Of a stretch of DNA of 64,000 bases, positions 1 through 10,694 are shown piece by piece (the stretch's first letter is position 1; each line of letters starts with the position of its first letter). This stretch comes from Prochilodus magdalenae. Its lineage: Eukaryota; Chordata; Actinopteri; Characiformes; Prochilodontidae. The stretch spans positions 943,501 to 1,007,500 of the forward strand of contig JAMWET010001330.1 in NCBI GenBank assembly GCA_024036415.1, in the 5' to 3' direction. The translations under genes and the position numbers were made by a program. The notes beneath the pieces were generated by a model that was not told the DNA's origin, searched no databases, and saw only the letters and a list, made by a program, of their open reading frames with translations.

Positions 1-990
1 AGATGTAGGAAGATAGTACAGCTTCACAACCCGACTTGAGCCAACATTTTGACCAAGCTGATTTATTGATCTTTACACACGCAACCTGAGCCGAGGAAGG
101 TCTGCATCCCGGTTTCCTTGGTTACCGTGCTCTCGCTGTCATTACCCAACAGTGTCAGAGTCTCTTCCCATAAATAGTCCACCAACAAAGCCTGAAGCAT
201 ATTGCATACAATATTGATCACCATTGTGTCATATTGGATTACTGTCAAACACTAACCTGGCGAAAAGGTTATTCAAACCTCTTCAATCTTAAAATTACAT
301 TGACCTGAGATAAGCCCATTTCAACATTAGAGAGGCTTCCTTAAGTGGATGAAGGCTATTGCTGGCTTTAAATCTAAAGTCGTTCAAACCTAAACCACTT
401 TTGCTCTTCTCAAATAAACTTTATGGCAGATGTCATGTACTGTGTGGAGTTGCTATCATGCATCATGTCCTGTAATATAACAATATTACCACCACCATTA
501 TTTGTGATGGCAGATATCATAATGTAGGATGTCTAACTAGATTACACAAGGCTGGCCCTAGCCTGTTGATGATTAATGACCCACCACAAGCTGTGTGAAA
601 TTATTCACTCTTCATCAAAAATAATAACCTAACAAATTCAGCTCAGCGGACACCATTTCAGGACATAATGACTGGGATGTTTGAGTTAACCTCTGCAGAA
701 GTGTAGAAGTAAATAAAACTTAAATTTCAGATAGACATCTACATAGTTAAAAACATAACTAAACAAAAACAGCTACACACATACACATTTTAAAGTGGTC
801 AGCATTTTTAAAAAACTTTTTTTTTGCCCATTTACACAAAACCACTGAAGAGAAGAGTCTTCAAAAACAAAAAGAGTTTTCATCACAAACAGTTTTAATA
901 TTTTACTCCCTGTGTTCCCTGGGGTTTTAAATCTTCCCTCGCAGAAAAGAACAAGCAATGTTTATACTGTATAATGTATATGTCAATATA
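1..990. other. Stretch without recognisable gene
   Basis: AT-rich single-copy-looking sequence. Frames are closed by frequent stops and the longest open frames are about 60 codons with no recognisable domain. I see no clear repeat, RNA gene or promoter element. Confidence 0.6.
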
Positions 991-1500
991 TAAAGCTCTG
1001 GAAATAAATAAGAGACCACTCCAGTTTCCTCCTAAATCAGCATCTCCTCATGTACAGCAGGTTTTTAGTGAGAAACAGGAGGTTGGGTTCTAGCTTTACT
1101 ACAAGGCCAAGCAGCAAACACACAGGACAACACAGCTACAGACTGGCAGAGGGCCACACTCTCTACTGACCATGATGAGCGCCACCTCATTTGAATGTCA
1201 TTTAACCACCGCAAGATGACCAAGTGACCTATGGAAAGACTGGCGAGCGGTGGCTGGGATGAATGGGGAGCATGGTACAGAACAGGAGCTGGAGGCATCA
1301 TTAGTGATTTTCTAAATAAACAGATCTAAATACAATATTTAATCTGGAATTTGGGAGACATGTTTCCAGTAGTGTATAGAATAAAACAGAACTGCTCGTT
1401 CAAACACAAACCCAGAAACTGTAAAAGTAGAAAAACTGATCTCTACTGATCTCTAGTCAAACTGTTTTTGAGGTGGTCTCCTAAATATTTCCAGAGTGTA
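991..1500. mobile_element. Short non-autonomous DNA transposon with TIRs
   Basis: The two ends are imperfect inverted repeats of about 30 bp. The left end reads TAAAGCTCTGGAAATAAATA and then agagaccact. The reverse complement of the right end reads TACACTCTGGAAATATTTAG and then gagaccacct. Both ends carry TA, as expected for a Tc1/mariner-type target site. The 510-bp body has no transposase domain that I recognise. The inner part (about 1130-1255) resembles 38287-38410 later in the window, so that segment is itself repetitive. The two halves look unrelated, so this may be a composite of one repeat inside another. Confidence 0.6.
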
Positions 1501-1715
1501 TCTATATAAAATATATTTAAAATATCTAGATATGTATGTAGAACTTTAGACAACATGATATATATATATATATATGATATATGATATTCCTAAATGTGTT
1601 ACTATGTGGTTTATTAGGTATAGCAGACACCGACAATACACTACAAAAATGTACATTTGACTAAAGCTGTCATCACATCATGACACTGATATTATTGAAC
1701 AAAATCTTTCAAGAC

Positions 1716-1718
<3 letters not shown>

Positions 1719-1788
<70 letters not shown>
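1719..1788. repeat. (TA)n microsatellite
   Basis: About 35 uninterrupted TA units, followed by an impure TA/TG tail. A shorter TA run lies at about 1559-1575. Confidence 0.97.
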
Positions 1789-1790
<2 letters not shown>

Positions 1791-3829
1791 GTATATGTAT
1801 ATAAACAATAACCCACAATGACTACAGTTCCCCACAGGACACTGCAGCAATATAGAGTACCACATAACAGTAATACTACAATATTATATAGAGGAGACGA
1901 TATTATAGATTTTATAGGAGTATTATATTAGTGTTGCTATTTACTTTTTATTGCTACAGATCTTTTTCAACTGCAGATCTTTTTTTATTATTTTTTTTTT
2001 TACTGTTATAGTCCCAATGAAGGCAAAAATGTTTGTAATATAATAATGTTTGCTAATTTTAAGTGTTATATCAAATATCCAGCATAGGTGGATCCAGCAT
2101 GGTCAAAAACCTGTGGGCGTGGCTGAAGATGAGCTTAAATCACAGGTTTTTGAAACACTCCTAGCCTGCTCTCTCACTCATACAGAACTAAAAACCTTAT
2201 CTAACAACCTTGGAACAACAGATGTGCAGACAGCGTGAGTGCAATGTGTGAATGAGGAGACGGATGAATTAACATTGTCTGTGCATGGATGATGCACAGG
2301 TGGTTTAGCATGTTAGTATTTGGTTATGCTGGTTATGCTTGGTTATTACCTTTAGCTAACTAAGTCTCTCTAACTCGTAAAGAGAATGCTTAAACAAGCA
2401 TTACCAGCGTTTTTGACCACCCAGTTTACATCAAGTGGACAAATATGGTGGTTAGTGGAATATGGTGATTAGGGGAACATTATTCTAAGGGTATTCATGT
2501 TTGCCTGCATGAACAAGATTAAACTAATTAGAAAGAAAACACAGATTAAAGTGCCCAGGGTCTTTCAATATATTTAGTATTATGGATTAATCCAAATGCT
2601 AACTGAATTTGTCCTTATAATTTAGGGATGTAGAAAAGGGGGACGAAACAAAAACATAAAAAAATAAAATAGAAAAAGAGAAGCTGCTCATTTAAAGAGG
2701 TACCCATGGATATATGCTTTTGTGTGAGCGTTTGCATATATATAAATATATATAAATATATAACATCAGAGCCCTCTGAGCTTTTGTGTTTTCGTGCTTT
2801 TCATCATCTTTTCAGGGTATTATCAGAAATCCCCCTCTGAGACCTGTAGAGAAAGTACACATCAAGTAAACACGATCCAGACAAATCAATCAGCCCTTTT
2901 CCTCCCACCAATCAATTGAGTGGCCGAGCTTTAGAGAGCTCTGGAAATAGACTTAAGGTTTCCAAACAGGCCAGAGTGCACTTAGGTAAGGGGAAAAATC
3001 AGCTAACAATTCCATTCATGGCCTGGCAAATGCACATTAATGGCGGTTATATTTGGTTTTGCCCACTTCTGGCCACCAAAGTATGCTTTTAAAGTGTAGC
3101 TCTCTGAGCTCTGAGAGCATGAGCACAAAGATTACTCTAGCCTGCATTTGTCAGAGTCTTTATGGGTCCTAACTGTCAGGGAAGTAGATTTCTGGCCACA
3201 CAAAGAGGACGCATCAGATAAAGCAGGATGTGACATTTAGGACTTGTCAGATACAAATTCTTATAGCATGCTTTAAGGGATTTCTTTCTTCTTTTTGCGG
3301 CCCTTAAAGATTTCAGATATGTTTTCCGAAGGATACACAGCTCAGCACTACTGGGAGGTATTAGTGTCAAGGTACAATATTAATTTCCTCTCTTGTTCTG
3401 GATTAGGCTGAAGCCTTTAGGAAAGTGCAAACCCTATGGTGTGGGTAAAATATGAAATGTGATATGAAGGTTGATTAATCCTAGGCAGCTTTTTTTTTAT
3501 TTCCAGGCAGTTTTTAAAAGAGATACCTCATAAAGTAGTACACTTCCACATATGCCTCATTAACACTTCAAGAGGCTTCTCAAAGGTTCCTGCATGCTTA
3601 CTTAATACCACTCAAGCAGAAGCTGAAGTGAGAACCTGGCTGATGGTGAGAACTTTTGCACTTCTTTTTAAAGCATATATTTACCACAATGAATGAAGCC
3701 ATATGTTTTAGAACAGTTGCAAAGGTGGAAACTCTTTTTTTTTTCGTCTTTGGGGGATAAGCCACATTCAGATATTATAAAATATATACATCCCCTACCC
3801 TATATACTGCTGTTTCTGATTGACTTGGA
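1789..3829. other. Stretch without recognisable gene
   Basis: No coding or RNA gene is seen. The part from about 2800 to 3380 is less repetitive than its surroundings and could be regulatory sequence, but nothing in it is diagnostic. Confidence 0.5.
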
Positions 3830-4082
3830 GCAGTGCAACACTAATATGCCAGCCCCACAGTGTCACTGCAGTGCTGAGAATGACCTATCACCCAAATATT
3901 ACCTGCTCTGTGGTGGTCCTGTGGTGGTTTTGACCATTTTAGAACAGGGTAACAGGGAGCTAACAAAGTACGCAGAGAAATAGATAGACTACAGCCTGTA
4001 ATGGTAGAACTACAGCATGAGACAACAGACAATGAGTGTTGATGCAAGGAGGTTTGCTCAATGAAGTGTCCAGTCAGTGTAT
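3830..4082. repeat. Partial copy of near-palindromic fish repeat
   Basis: Shares long stretches with the right arms of 23488-24304 and 31675-32215. Examples are GTCACTGCAGTGCTGAGAAT, CCTGCTCTGTGGTGGTCCTG and a GAACAGGGTAACAGG-type segment. Only one arm is present, so this is a truncated copy. I infer a non-autonomous DNA transposon from the inverted-arm structure of the fuller copies. No transposase is encoded. Confidence 0.7.
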
Positions 4083-4846
4083 ATACCCTTTTTGTGACCT
4101 TTAGGTGCTATTACTTGCATTATATACAGCTCCCATGAAAAATAATATTAGTTAATATCAGTTGCATCCACAAGCTATGATTCTTCTCTTCTGGGAGCTT
4201 ACATATTAATAACCCCTCAGACTGTGCCACTATAGACTTCATTAGACTTCATTTAAACACAAGTTTAAAACACACGTATTCCTAATCTCTGATGTTTAAA
4301 TATCAGATCATTTCTGTATATACGTTCCAGTCAATAAAGAAGTAGGGAAGAAAGTGTCAGAAAATGATTTTAATAACTGTTACACTGACTCAGAAACAGT
4401 ACATCAAATACAGCTCCGACTCCCTGATCTGGTCTCTGATCTAAATGTTAGATTTTGACATGTATCAGTCCAGTAGAACACTTACTCTTATACACACGTA
4501 GGGACATCAGCACGCTTATGGAGGACAAGTAAACTGCAGGTCCCTTATGGTATCCTCAACGAGTAGATCTCCACCTATAATAAAGCTGTGGAAATATCCA
4601 GACTGCCCTAACTGTCTAGCGTAATTAATAAACCCAAAGATAACACCAGAGTTTATCACTTTTTTCCACCATAGACCGAGTAATTAACCCTAGCTCTTCT
4701 GCCCGTGTATTACATGGTGATTTATCTTCTAAAACGTACTAAGAGTTTGCAGTTCATTTTCAGAATAAATTAGCCTTGATAAGACAGAGCATAGCTCAGC
4801 CAGATGAAAAAAGCTCCAAATGGACTTCCTGTTAAGCCATCTAGAG
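4083..4846. other. Stretch without recognisable gene
   Basis: AT-rich sequence with no open frame above about 75 codons and no recognised repeat. Confidence 0.5.
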
Positions 4847-4849
4847 TTA

Positions 4850-5045
4850 GATTTATGGCATTTGGCAGACCTTCTTATCCAGAGCGACGTACCATTTGAA
4901 CATCTTTTACAGAGGTAGTCAAAGCTTGTGTTCAGAGTCTTGCCCAAGGATTCTTATTGGTATAGTGTCAGGTGCTTACCAAGGTGGGGAATCAGACTGC
5001 ACCATGGAAGACAAAGGTGTTACCCACATCACTTTACCAACCACA
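4850..5045 (-). mobile_element. Degraded tRNA-derived SINE
   Basis: On the minus strand this matches the SINE family seen better at 16872-17080 and 32526-32692. A diverged pol III head comes first (4990-5045), then the family body with the reverse of CTTGCCCAAGGATTCTTATT. It ends in the tail that reads GGCATTTGGCAGACC and CTTATCCAGAGCGAC on the plus strand. The B box is weakened, so it is probably no longer transcribed. Confidence 0.7.
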
Positions 5046-5100
5046 TCTATATCAGTACTGAACTCTTCTCCAGTTTTCATGTGTTTTTAAACCTGCCTTG

Positions 5101-5280
5101 GTTCAAGATTCAAGATCCAAGCCTTTATTTTCATATGCATAGGGAAACAAGCAGTTGCACTGTACAATGAAATTCTTACTCTGCACTAGCTTCCGGACTT
5201 CAAGTACTAACAATTACAATACAAATACTAAGTACTAAATAAGAAAGAAAAGACTACAGGGAAAAGTAGATATGTATATA
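5101..5280. repeat. Left part of an older interspersed repeat split by a Tc1-like insertion
   Basis: Begins with ttcaagattcaag and a CCTTTATTTTCATATGCATA-type segment followed by GTACAATGAAATTCTTACTC. This resembles a common fish interspersed repeat with a TTTATTGTCATT-type start. It appears to resume at 5879, on the other side of the transposon and microsatellite. Family assignment is from general familiarity with fish repeats. Confidence 0.5.
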
Positions 5281-5808
5281 CAGGGGTTGGACAATGAAAC
5301 TGAAACACCTGGTTTTAGACCTCTATCATTTATTAGTATGGTGTAGGGCCTCCTTTTGCGGCCAATACAGCGTTATTTGGGCAGCCGTGGTTTTATGTTT
5401 TTTGGATACAATCCGGGTTAGCACCCGAACATCCCTTTCAGACAGCTTCCTCTGTCCACAGTTAATCCTGTTGGATGTGGTTCGTCCTTCTTGGTGGTAT
5501 GCTGACATTACCCTGGATACCATAGCTCTTGATACATCACAAAGACTTGCTGTCTTGGTCACAGATGCGCCAGCAAGACGTGCACCAACAATTTGTCCTC
5601 TTTTGAACTCTGGTATGTCACCCATAATGTTGTGTGCATTGCAGTATTTTGAGCAGAACTGAGCTCTTACCTGCTAACTGAACCTTCACACTCTGCTCTT
5701 ACTGGTGCAATGTGCAATTAATGAAGATTGGCCACCAGGCTGGTCCAATTTAGCCATGAAACCTCCCACACTAAAATGACAGGTGTTTCTGTTTCATTGT
5801 CCAACCCC

Positions 5809-5810
<2 letters not shown>
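5281..5810 (-). mobile_element. Internally deleted Tc1-like transposon, copy 1
   Basis: A 530-bp element with near-perfect 31-bp terminal inverted repeats that begin CAGGGGTTGGACAATGAAAC and end with the complement. It is preceded by TA, the Tc1/mariner target dinucleotide. On the right the next bases are TG, then a TA-rich microsatellite. Reading the minus strand, it keeps the N-terminal DNA-binding part of a transposase and the very C-terminal codons (AVLAAKGGPTPY then stop, in another frame). The whole DDE catalytic core is missing. It shares this layout with copy 2 (9100-9627), but the deletion breakpoints differ. It would depend on a full-length relative for movement. Confidence 0.92.
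5326..5625 (-). pseudogene. Tc1-like transposase N-terminal fragment (HTH domain)
   Basis: A 99-codon open frame starting MGDIPEFKRGQIVGARLAGA. Residues 1-50 look like the first helix-turn-helix of a Tc1-type transposase, with the typical GA-LAGAS-T-A and VSRAMVSRVMSAY pattern. Residues 55-85 (GQRKLSERDVRVLTRIV) look like the second paired-type HTH. After about residue 85 the frame runs across the internal deletion into out-of-frame C-terminal sequence (LYWPQKEALHHTNK). A full Tc1 transposase is about 340 residues, so roughly three quarters is missing, including all catalytic acidic residues. Any product could at most bind transposon ends. No promoter is visible beyond the element. Confidence 0.88.

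Positions 5811-5816
<6 letters not shown>

Positions 5817-5876
<60 letters not shown>
5817..5876. repeat. (TA)n microsatellite next to Tc1-like element
   Basis: About 30 TA units directly after a short TG run at the right end of the transposon. It may have expanded from the insertion-site TA. Confidence 0.95.
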
Positions 5877-5878
<2 letters not shown>

Positions 5879-5886
<8 letters not shown>

Positions 5887-6060
5887 TTACAAGATAAGCT
5901 ATATAATACTGAAAGGTATAGGAGCAGAACATTTGTACAGTATGCAGATTGAGTGCAAATAAATGACAAAGCTGTGCAATAGCAGCCAAATATAGATTCA
6001 AGTATCCTAGTGTACAGTGTACATAGTGTACATATATCATACACATAGTGTACATCATGC
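5879..6060. repeat. Right part of the split interspersed repeat
   Basis: Contains GTGCAATAGCAGCCAAATAT and several GTGTACA-type units (6010-6056). This resembles the downstream part of the repeat that begins near 5101. The assignment rests on recognition of the family pattern and on the position flanking the insertion. Confidence 0.4.
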
Positions 6061-6149
6061 AGTATAAACCTAATAATACTCATCCTTATATAGAAGTGGG
6101 GCATTTAATCACCAGGAAATGTGCAAGTTAAAAAAAAAATCAAACATGG

Positions 6150-7370
6150 AAATGCCAATCAGATAAGTTTTATTCTAGCCATAGTACAGAGATAGCATTA
6201 GTTTATGATAAATTATCTCATGCTTTGCATTGGTGCACAAAATCCTTAATGGATCTTGGTGCAGCTTTTAATACCATTGATCGCAAGATTTTAATCCACT
6301 GTGTAGAATAGTGGGTAAGCCTCCTGGGCACAGTTTCAGACTGAGTTAAATCATATTCAGTTAATAAGCAGTTTTTGGTTTCACTGGTAAATCATTCATC
6401 AAAAAATGTAATTTTCATTTTGGTCCCACAGGGTTCTGTTATAGGGCCTTTGTGTTTCTGTTTGTACATGTTAGCTCTAGGTGATGTCATTAGGGAACAC
6501 AATAATAACTCATAGCTATGCGGATGGCACGCAAGTATACATTTCCATTCCTCCTAAACATCAATACTCTGCTGACAGGCTTACAAAGTGCATGTCTGAT
6601 ATTTTTCAGTGAATGTCACAAAATTTTATCCAAGTAAATCACAATAAAAATGGAATACTGATATTTGGTTTTAAAACTCTGAGGAAAATGCTTTATGAGA
6701 AGCTCGGTTGTTTAGTTTTGCAAACCAACTGTCAAGTATGAAACCTGGGTGTGATGTTTTCTTCCAGATTCAAACTCGAAGCTCAACCTTTTCTGTTTCA
6801 GAGCAACACAGAGAAACTCGCTCATGCATTTGGTACAAGTAGAGTTGATAACTGTAATGCTCTTTATCCTAGACCTTCCTAAGAAAACAATTCATCTTCT
6901 ACAGCTTGTACAAAACGCAGCAGCACGGATCCTCTGAAAAATAAAAACGAGAGAGATCACTTCTGTTCTGAAAGAACCGTACCGGCTGCCTGTTCTAGTA
7001 GAATCTATTGGAATAGACTGTAAAACTCTGCTGCTAGTTCGTAAGCATCTTAAGGACTCAAAACCTGCATACCTCACAGAATATCTGTCTTTTTAATGTT
7101 CCAACATGTGATCTTAGATCTGCACATACTTCTGTGAATACATTTCATTAAATACAGAGAACATGGAGAAACTATTTCAGGTAGTGCTTCTAAACTGTAG
7201 AACCCCTGTTTAGAATGACTAATTTGAGTGTCTGTCCACATTCTCTTACAGACATACAACTACAGACTAACAGAGTTAGTATTTGTGCATGCTGAGGCAA
7301 GCAACTCCAATAACTTTCTGGAAAATCGTCATTAATTTAAAACCTGGCTCTTAGAATAAGCTTAAAGGCC
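6150..7370 (+). pseudogene. Dead L2-type LINE reverse transcriptase (3' half)
   Basis: Translation in shifting plus frames gives a clear order of non-LTR reverse transcriptase motifs. These are SSHSTEIALV (HSTETALV-like, about 6165), MDLGAAFNTIDRKIL (motif A, 6250-6295), [12 protein letters not shown] (motif B, about 6422-6458), SYADGTQVY (motif C, 6514-6540), and TIHLLQLVQNAAARIL (about 6889-6936). A C-terminal LPVLV-like and KTLLLV stretch follows. This order matches the L2 clade abundant in fish. Motif A has Asn where the catalytic Asp should be (codon 6270-6272), and motif C reads YADG instead of YADD. Stops and frameshifts occur throughout. The endonuclease half is absent, as in a 5'-truncated insertion. 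The 3' end is not sharply visible. Confidence 0.9.
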
Positions 7371-9049
7371 AAGAAAACACAGAGCATAATTTCTCTTTTC
7401 ATATATACTGTCTGCAGTTTTGTCGTAGGTAGTTGGTATTGATCCTTCTTTTAGTAGATGTCTGATTGCTAGTGCTGCACTTTACTGACCAGGTTGCAAA
7501 AACAGCCAGACATATGTCTAAGAAGGGGGCTGTACTATTTTCATGAGACCCCATTTGACGGGGTGGGGGAGCCAAATCTGAATGGCATGTTGAATACCAT
7601 GTTTCTGTAATTTATGCAATCAGCAAAAACTGATTTACTTGTCTTATTGTTTGTAAATAATGTGTAACTGTATATCATTTGTCCATATATGGTTTGTTTA
7701 TTGTTTGCATATTGTGTATACGGTATAGAGTGTATACTGTAAAATAGTCATTCCATTATGCGCTCTGAGGTATGTTTATTAAGGTAACCACATTTTAAAA
7801 AATTTGGATCTTATCTATCCATTTATCACGTTCACACAATGTAGGCTAACTGGTGTTTTTAAATCATAAAAAAAACAATCGACATAATTAGGAATTACGG
7901 TTTTGTCACCTAATATTTCTTAACTCAATGCAAATCAAGACAGACCAGCAGAAGGGGAAAAGCCAGAAGTTTAAGTTTTGATTAAACGAGAGGGTTATTT
8001 TTTTTGCCAGGGAAAATCACTGGTCATCCAGCGAGGAGCTGTTAATTAGAATGGAGTGCTGCCACAGTCAATGGCTATGGTCATCTCCTCATATACCCAT
8101 TGAGGGAGAAAGATATGAAAGCTGTAAGAAATGACACAGAGCTTGGTATCCACACATAATTGCTCACCCAGGGAGCAAGGCAAGGAGACTAGTGGTCTGC
8201 CGCACACCCGAGGTGTCAGGTTCTGTCAAGATGATGAAACTCCACACAGCCCGTAGACTTGCTTTGAGACTGCCGTGTGCCAAGAGGGACGTCAATTTTC
8301 AACTTTATAAATCTAAAATTGATGAAATATGAGGACACTCTTCACTGGCTATGGCTTAGTTTTATATTTTAGAGCTCCTTTAGTGCAGCCATCTGGGGCA
8401 TTCGCTCTGATTCATGTCGCAGCTAAAGCCTGGCGCGATTGAATTTTGTCGGATGGCTCCAAATACCAAAACAACATTGTGCTGGGCTGATTTTATTGCA
8501 GGTGTTTATTATCAGACATCGGTGCACTTAGTGCAGAGCTAAATTTCATTCGTGAGCTGCATTAAGATGGATTTGAACACGCAGGACCGTTTCATCAGAT
8601 TTCTTTCCCCAGCACTCACCAGTAAACTGGGGCTCATTATGCATCGGAGCGTATTCCATATGCAGAAGCCCCTGACACGCACATCATCTGAAGTAGTCAT
8701 GGATTTCCCTCAGGGAGACATAACATTGGAGAACAGACATGAGGATGGACTCCCAAAGCCCGGAAATAACCTGAACCGGCATGAGTTCATATCCTGCTCT
8801 AGTGAGCAAAGACAATGTGCTGCTGAGTTCTCCACAATTAATCCTACCTTACCTAACCTCTCACTCTGATACATTATCTTTTACTCATTAATGGGACAAG
8901 GGACTCTGTCCCATGAGTCTTATGTGCATGCATGCCCAGGTTGGTGATAGTAAAATGGCTCAGCGTATGGTCATGTTGGAAGCACTTTCTGCGCAATCTA
9001 AATAATCATGTTCGAACACTCAGAACCGAATGCAAAACCTTCATCATCT
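7371..9049. other. Stretch without recognisable gene
   Basis: Mostly AT-rich to about 7980, then a more complex, repeat-poor block described separately. The open frame at 8552-8869 (105 codons) has no recognisable domain and is not called as a gene. Confidence 0.5.
7985..8880. promoter_or_regulatory. Candidate conserved non-coding block
   Basis: About 0.9 kb of balanced-composition sequence free of obvious repeats between a LINE and transposons. It carries homeodomain-like cores such as GTTAATTAGA (near 8040) and scattered TAAT/ATTA sites, plus CpGs around 8400-8460. This would fit an enhancer-type element. Conservation cannot be seen from one sequence, so the call is inference only. Confidence 0.25.
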
Positions 9050-9099
9050 CCTTATTGATTTTTACTACATTGTAAACATCAAAACTATAAAGAAACATA

Positions 9100-9627
9100 C
9101 AGGGGTTGGACAATGAAACTGAAACACCTGGTTTTAGACCACAATCATTTATTAGTATGGTGTAGGGCCTCCTTTTGCGGCCAATACAGCGTCAGTTCGT
9201 CCTGGAAATGACATATACTGCGTCCTGCACAGTGGTCAGAGGGAGTTTAAGCCATTCTTCTTGCAGGATAGTGGCCAGGTCACTACGTGATGCTGGTGGA
9301 GGTTCGTCCTTCTTGGTGGTATGCTGACATTACCCTGGATACCGTGGCTCTTGATACATCACAAAGACTTGCTCATCTGGTCACAGATGCGCCAGCAAGA
9401 CGTGCACCAACAGTTTGTCCTCTTTTGAACTCTGGTATGTCACCCATAATGTTGTGTGCATTGCAGTATTTTGAGCAGAACTGTGCTCTTACCTGCTAAC
9501 TGAACCTTCATGCTCTTACTGGTGGAATGTGCAATTAATGAAGATTGGCTACCAGGCTGGTCCAATTTAGCCATGAGACCTCCCACACTAAAATGACAGG
9601 TGTTTCAGTTTCATTGTCCAAACCTTT
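9100..9627 (-). mobile_element. Internally deleted Tc1-like transposon, copy 2 (nested)
   Basis: A 528-bp relative of 5281-5810 with the same CAGGGGTTGGACAATGAAAC end. The right terminus is decayed (CCAAACCTTT instead of CCAACCCCTG). It is flanked by TA at 9098-9099 and at 9628-9629. It lies within the neighbouring Tc1-like element, whose sequence resumes straight after it. On the minus strand the HTH part (MGDIPEFKRGQTVGARLAGA, near 9387-9446) has an in-frame TGA at 9373-9375. The C-terminal part is longer than in copy 1, with EEWLKLPLTTVQDAVYVISR (about 9203-9262) and AVLAAKGGPTPY. The catalytic core is gone. The breakpoints differ from copy 1, so the two arose by separate deletions. Confidence 0.92.
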
Positions 9628-9982
9628 TATATGGAATTATTTAACTATATAGTAAACAAAAAGTGATAAACAAACCAAAATATGATTTATAATTATTTAT
9701 AAAATATAATTATAATTAAAGGTATTGTCTCAGTCAGCTTCATGAGGTAGTCACCTGGATGGTCATAGAGAAGTTCCTAGAGATACTGAGCACTGTTGTT
9801 GTTCCTTCACTCTTCACTTCACTCATCTCAAACCATCCTAGTTAGGTTTAGGTTGGATGATTGTGGAGGCTAAGTCATCTGACGCAGCACTCTTTCACTG
9901 TCCTTCCTGGTCAAATTGCCCTTAAATATCCTGGACATGTGTTTGGGGTCATTGTCATGGTGAAATACAAACGATGGTCCCA

Positions 9983-10168
9983 CTAAAAGCAAACCAGATG
10001 GGATGGTATGTCGCTGCAGCATGCGATGGTAGCCATGCTGATTAAGTGTGCCTTGAATTGAATTAAATCGCCAACAGTATCACCAGCAAAGCACCCCCAC
10101 ACCATCACACCTCCTACTCCCTGCTTCATGGTGGGAACCACACATGTAGAAACCACAAGTTTCATCAA
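9983..10168 (-). pseudogene. Tc1-like transposase core fragment
   Basis: The minus strand reads MKQGVGGVMVWGCFAGDTVG, the glycine-rich GG-VMVWGCF segment that lies between the first and second catalytic Asp of Tc1-type DDE transposases. Beyond it, diverged frames continue to about 9750 (low similarity) and back to about 10300. Stops and a missing HTH region show that it is dead. It belongs to the interrupted element at 9050-10600. Confidence 0.85.
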
Positions 10169-10600
10169 AGTGTTTGATGGTTTTCATATTTGTAATCAAG
10201 GATACATTTAAAGTTTTTATCATTTTCAAGATTAAAATGATGTCCCAAAGTAATGACACTGTCATTTATCTTTACCCAGTTGAGCAGTTTCTGTCATAAT
10301 ATAGATTAGACGAGTAGTCGAATATGGCTACTCACCATATAGAACTTGTGTACCAACCCTGCGTCTGCAAGTCTTAGACACATAAGGGAGGTAAGCAGTT
10401 CCGCAGATTAAGTTTTGACAAGGCACACCTGGGAACTAAAAACCATTCCAGTCATCTACATCACAAAGACTGCCAGTAGTGTGCAAAGCTCTCATCAAAG
10501 CAAAAGGTGGGTAGGCTGAGGAATCTAAGGTATAAAACTTTAATATTAATCTACAATGTGGAAAATAATATGATAATATTAATAATATGAATATGAAGAT

Positions 10601-10694
10601 CTGCTATATATATATATACACCAGTCAAATATACATGTGTGTGTGTATATATACCAGTCACATATATGCACCAGTCAAAAGTTTGGACAGATTG
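10601..10694. repeat. TA/TG low-complexity tract with ACCAGTCA units
   Basis: Alternating TA and TG runs hold three copies of ACCAGTCA (about 10620, 10654 and 10671). The last reads ACCAGTCAAAAGTTTGGACA, which looks like the outer terminus of a Tc1-like element. It may be an end fragment of another copy. Confidence 0.6.

Larger units (their letters stand above)
9050..10600 (-). mobile_element. Degraded Tc1-like transposon with long inverted ends, interrupted
   Basis: The left end is recognisable as CTACATTGTAAACATCAAAA, then a break by a second transposon (9100-9627), then ATATGGAATTATTTAACTAT and CTTCATGAGGTAGTCACCTG. The right end carries the inverted counterpart: AAGGCACACCTGGG, GTGTGCAAAGCTCTCATCAA and CTACAATGTGGAAAATA. 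The inverted ends are therefore about 200 bp, as in the fish Tc1-like families with long IRs. In between, the minus strand holds parts of a transposase with internal deletions. Removing the nested insert leaves about 1 kb, shorter than the about 1.6 kb of intact relatives. The outermost left terminus is missing. Confidence 0.85.

Noticed and set aside
5294..5662. Plus-strand 122-codon open frame
   Set aside because: It is antisense to the Tc1-like transposase fragment and inside its TIRs. The minus-strand reading has the recognisable HTH domain.
8552..8869. 105-codon plus-strand frame as a small gene
   Set aside because: No domain, no convincing start context or signal, and comparable frames occur by chance across the window.
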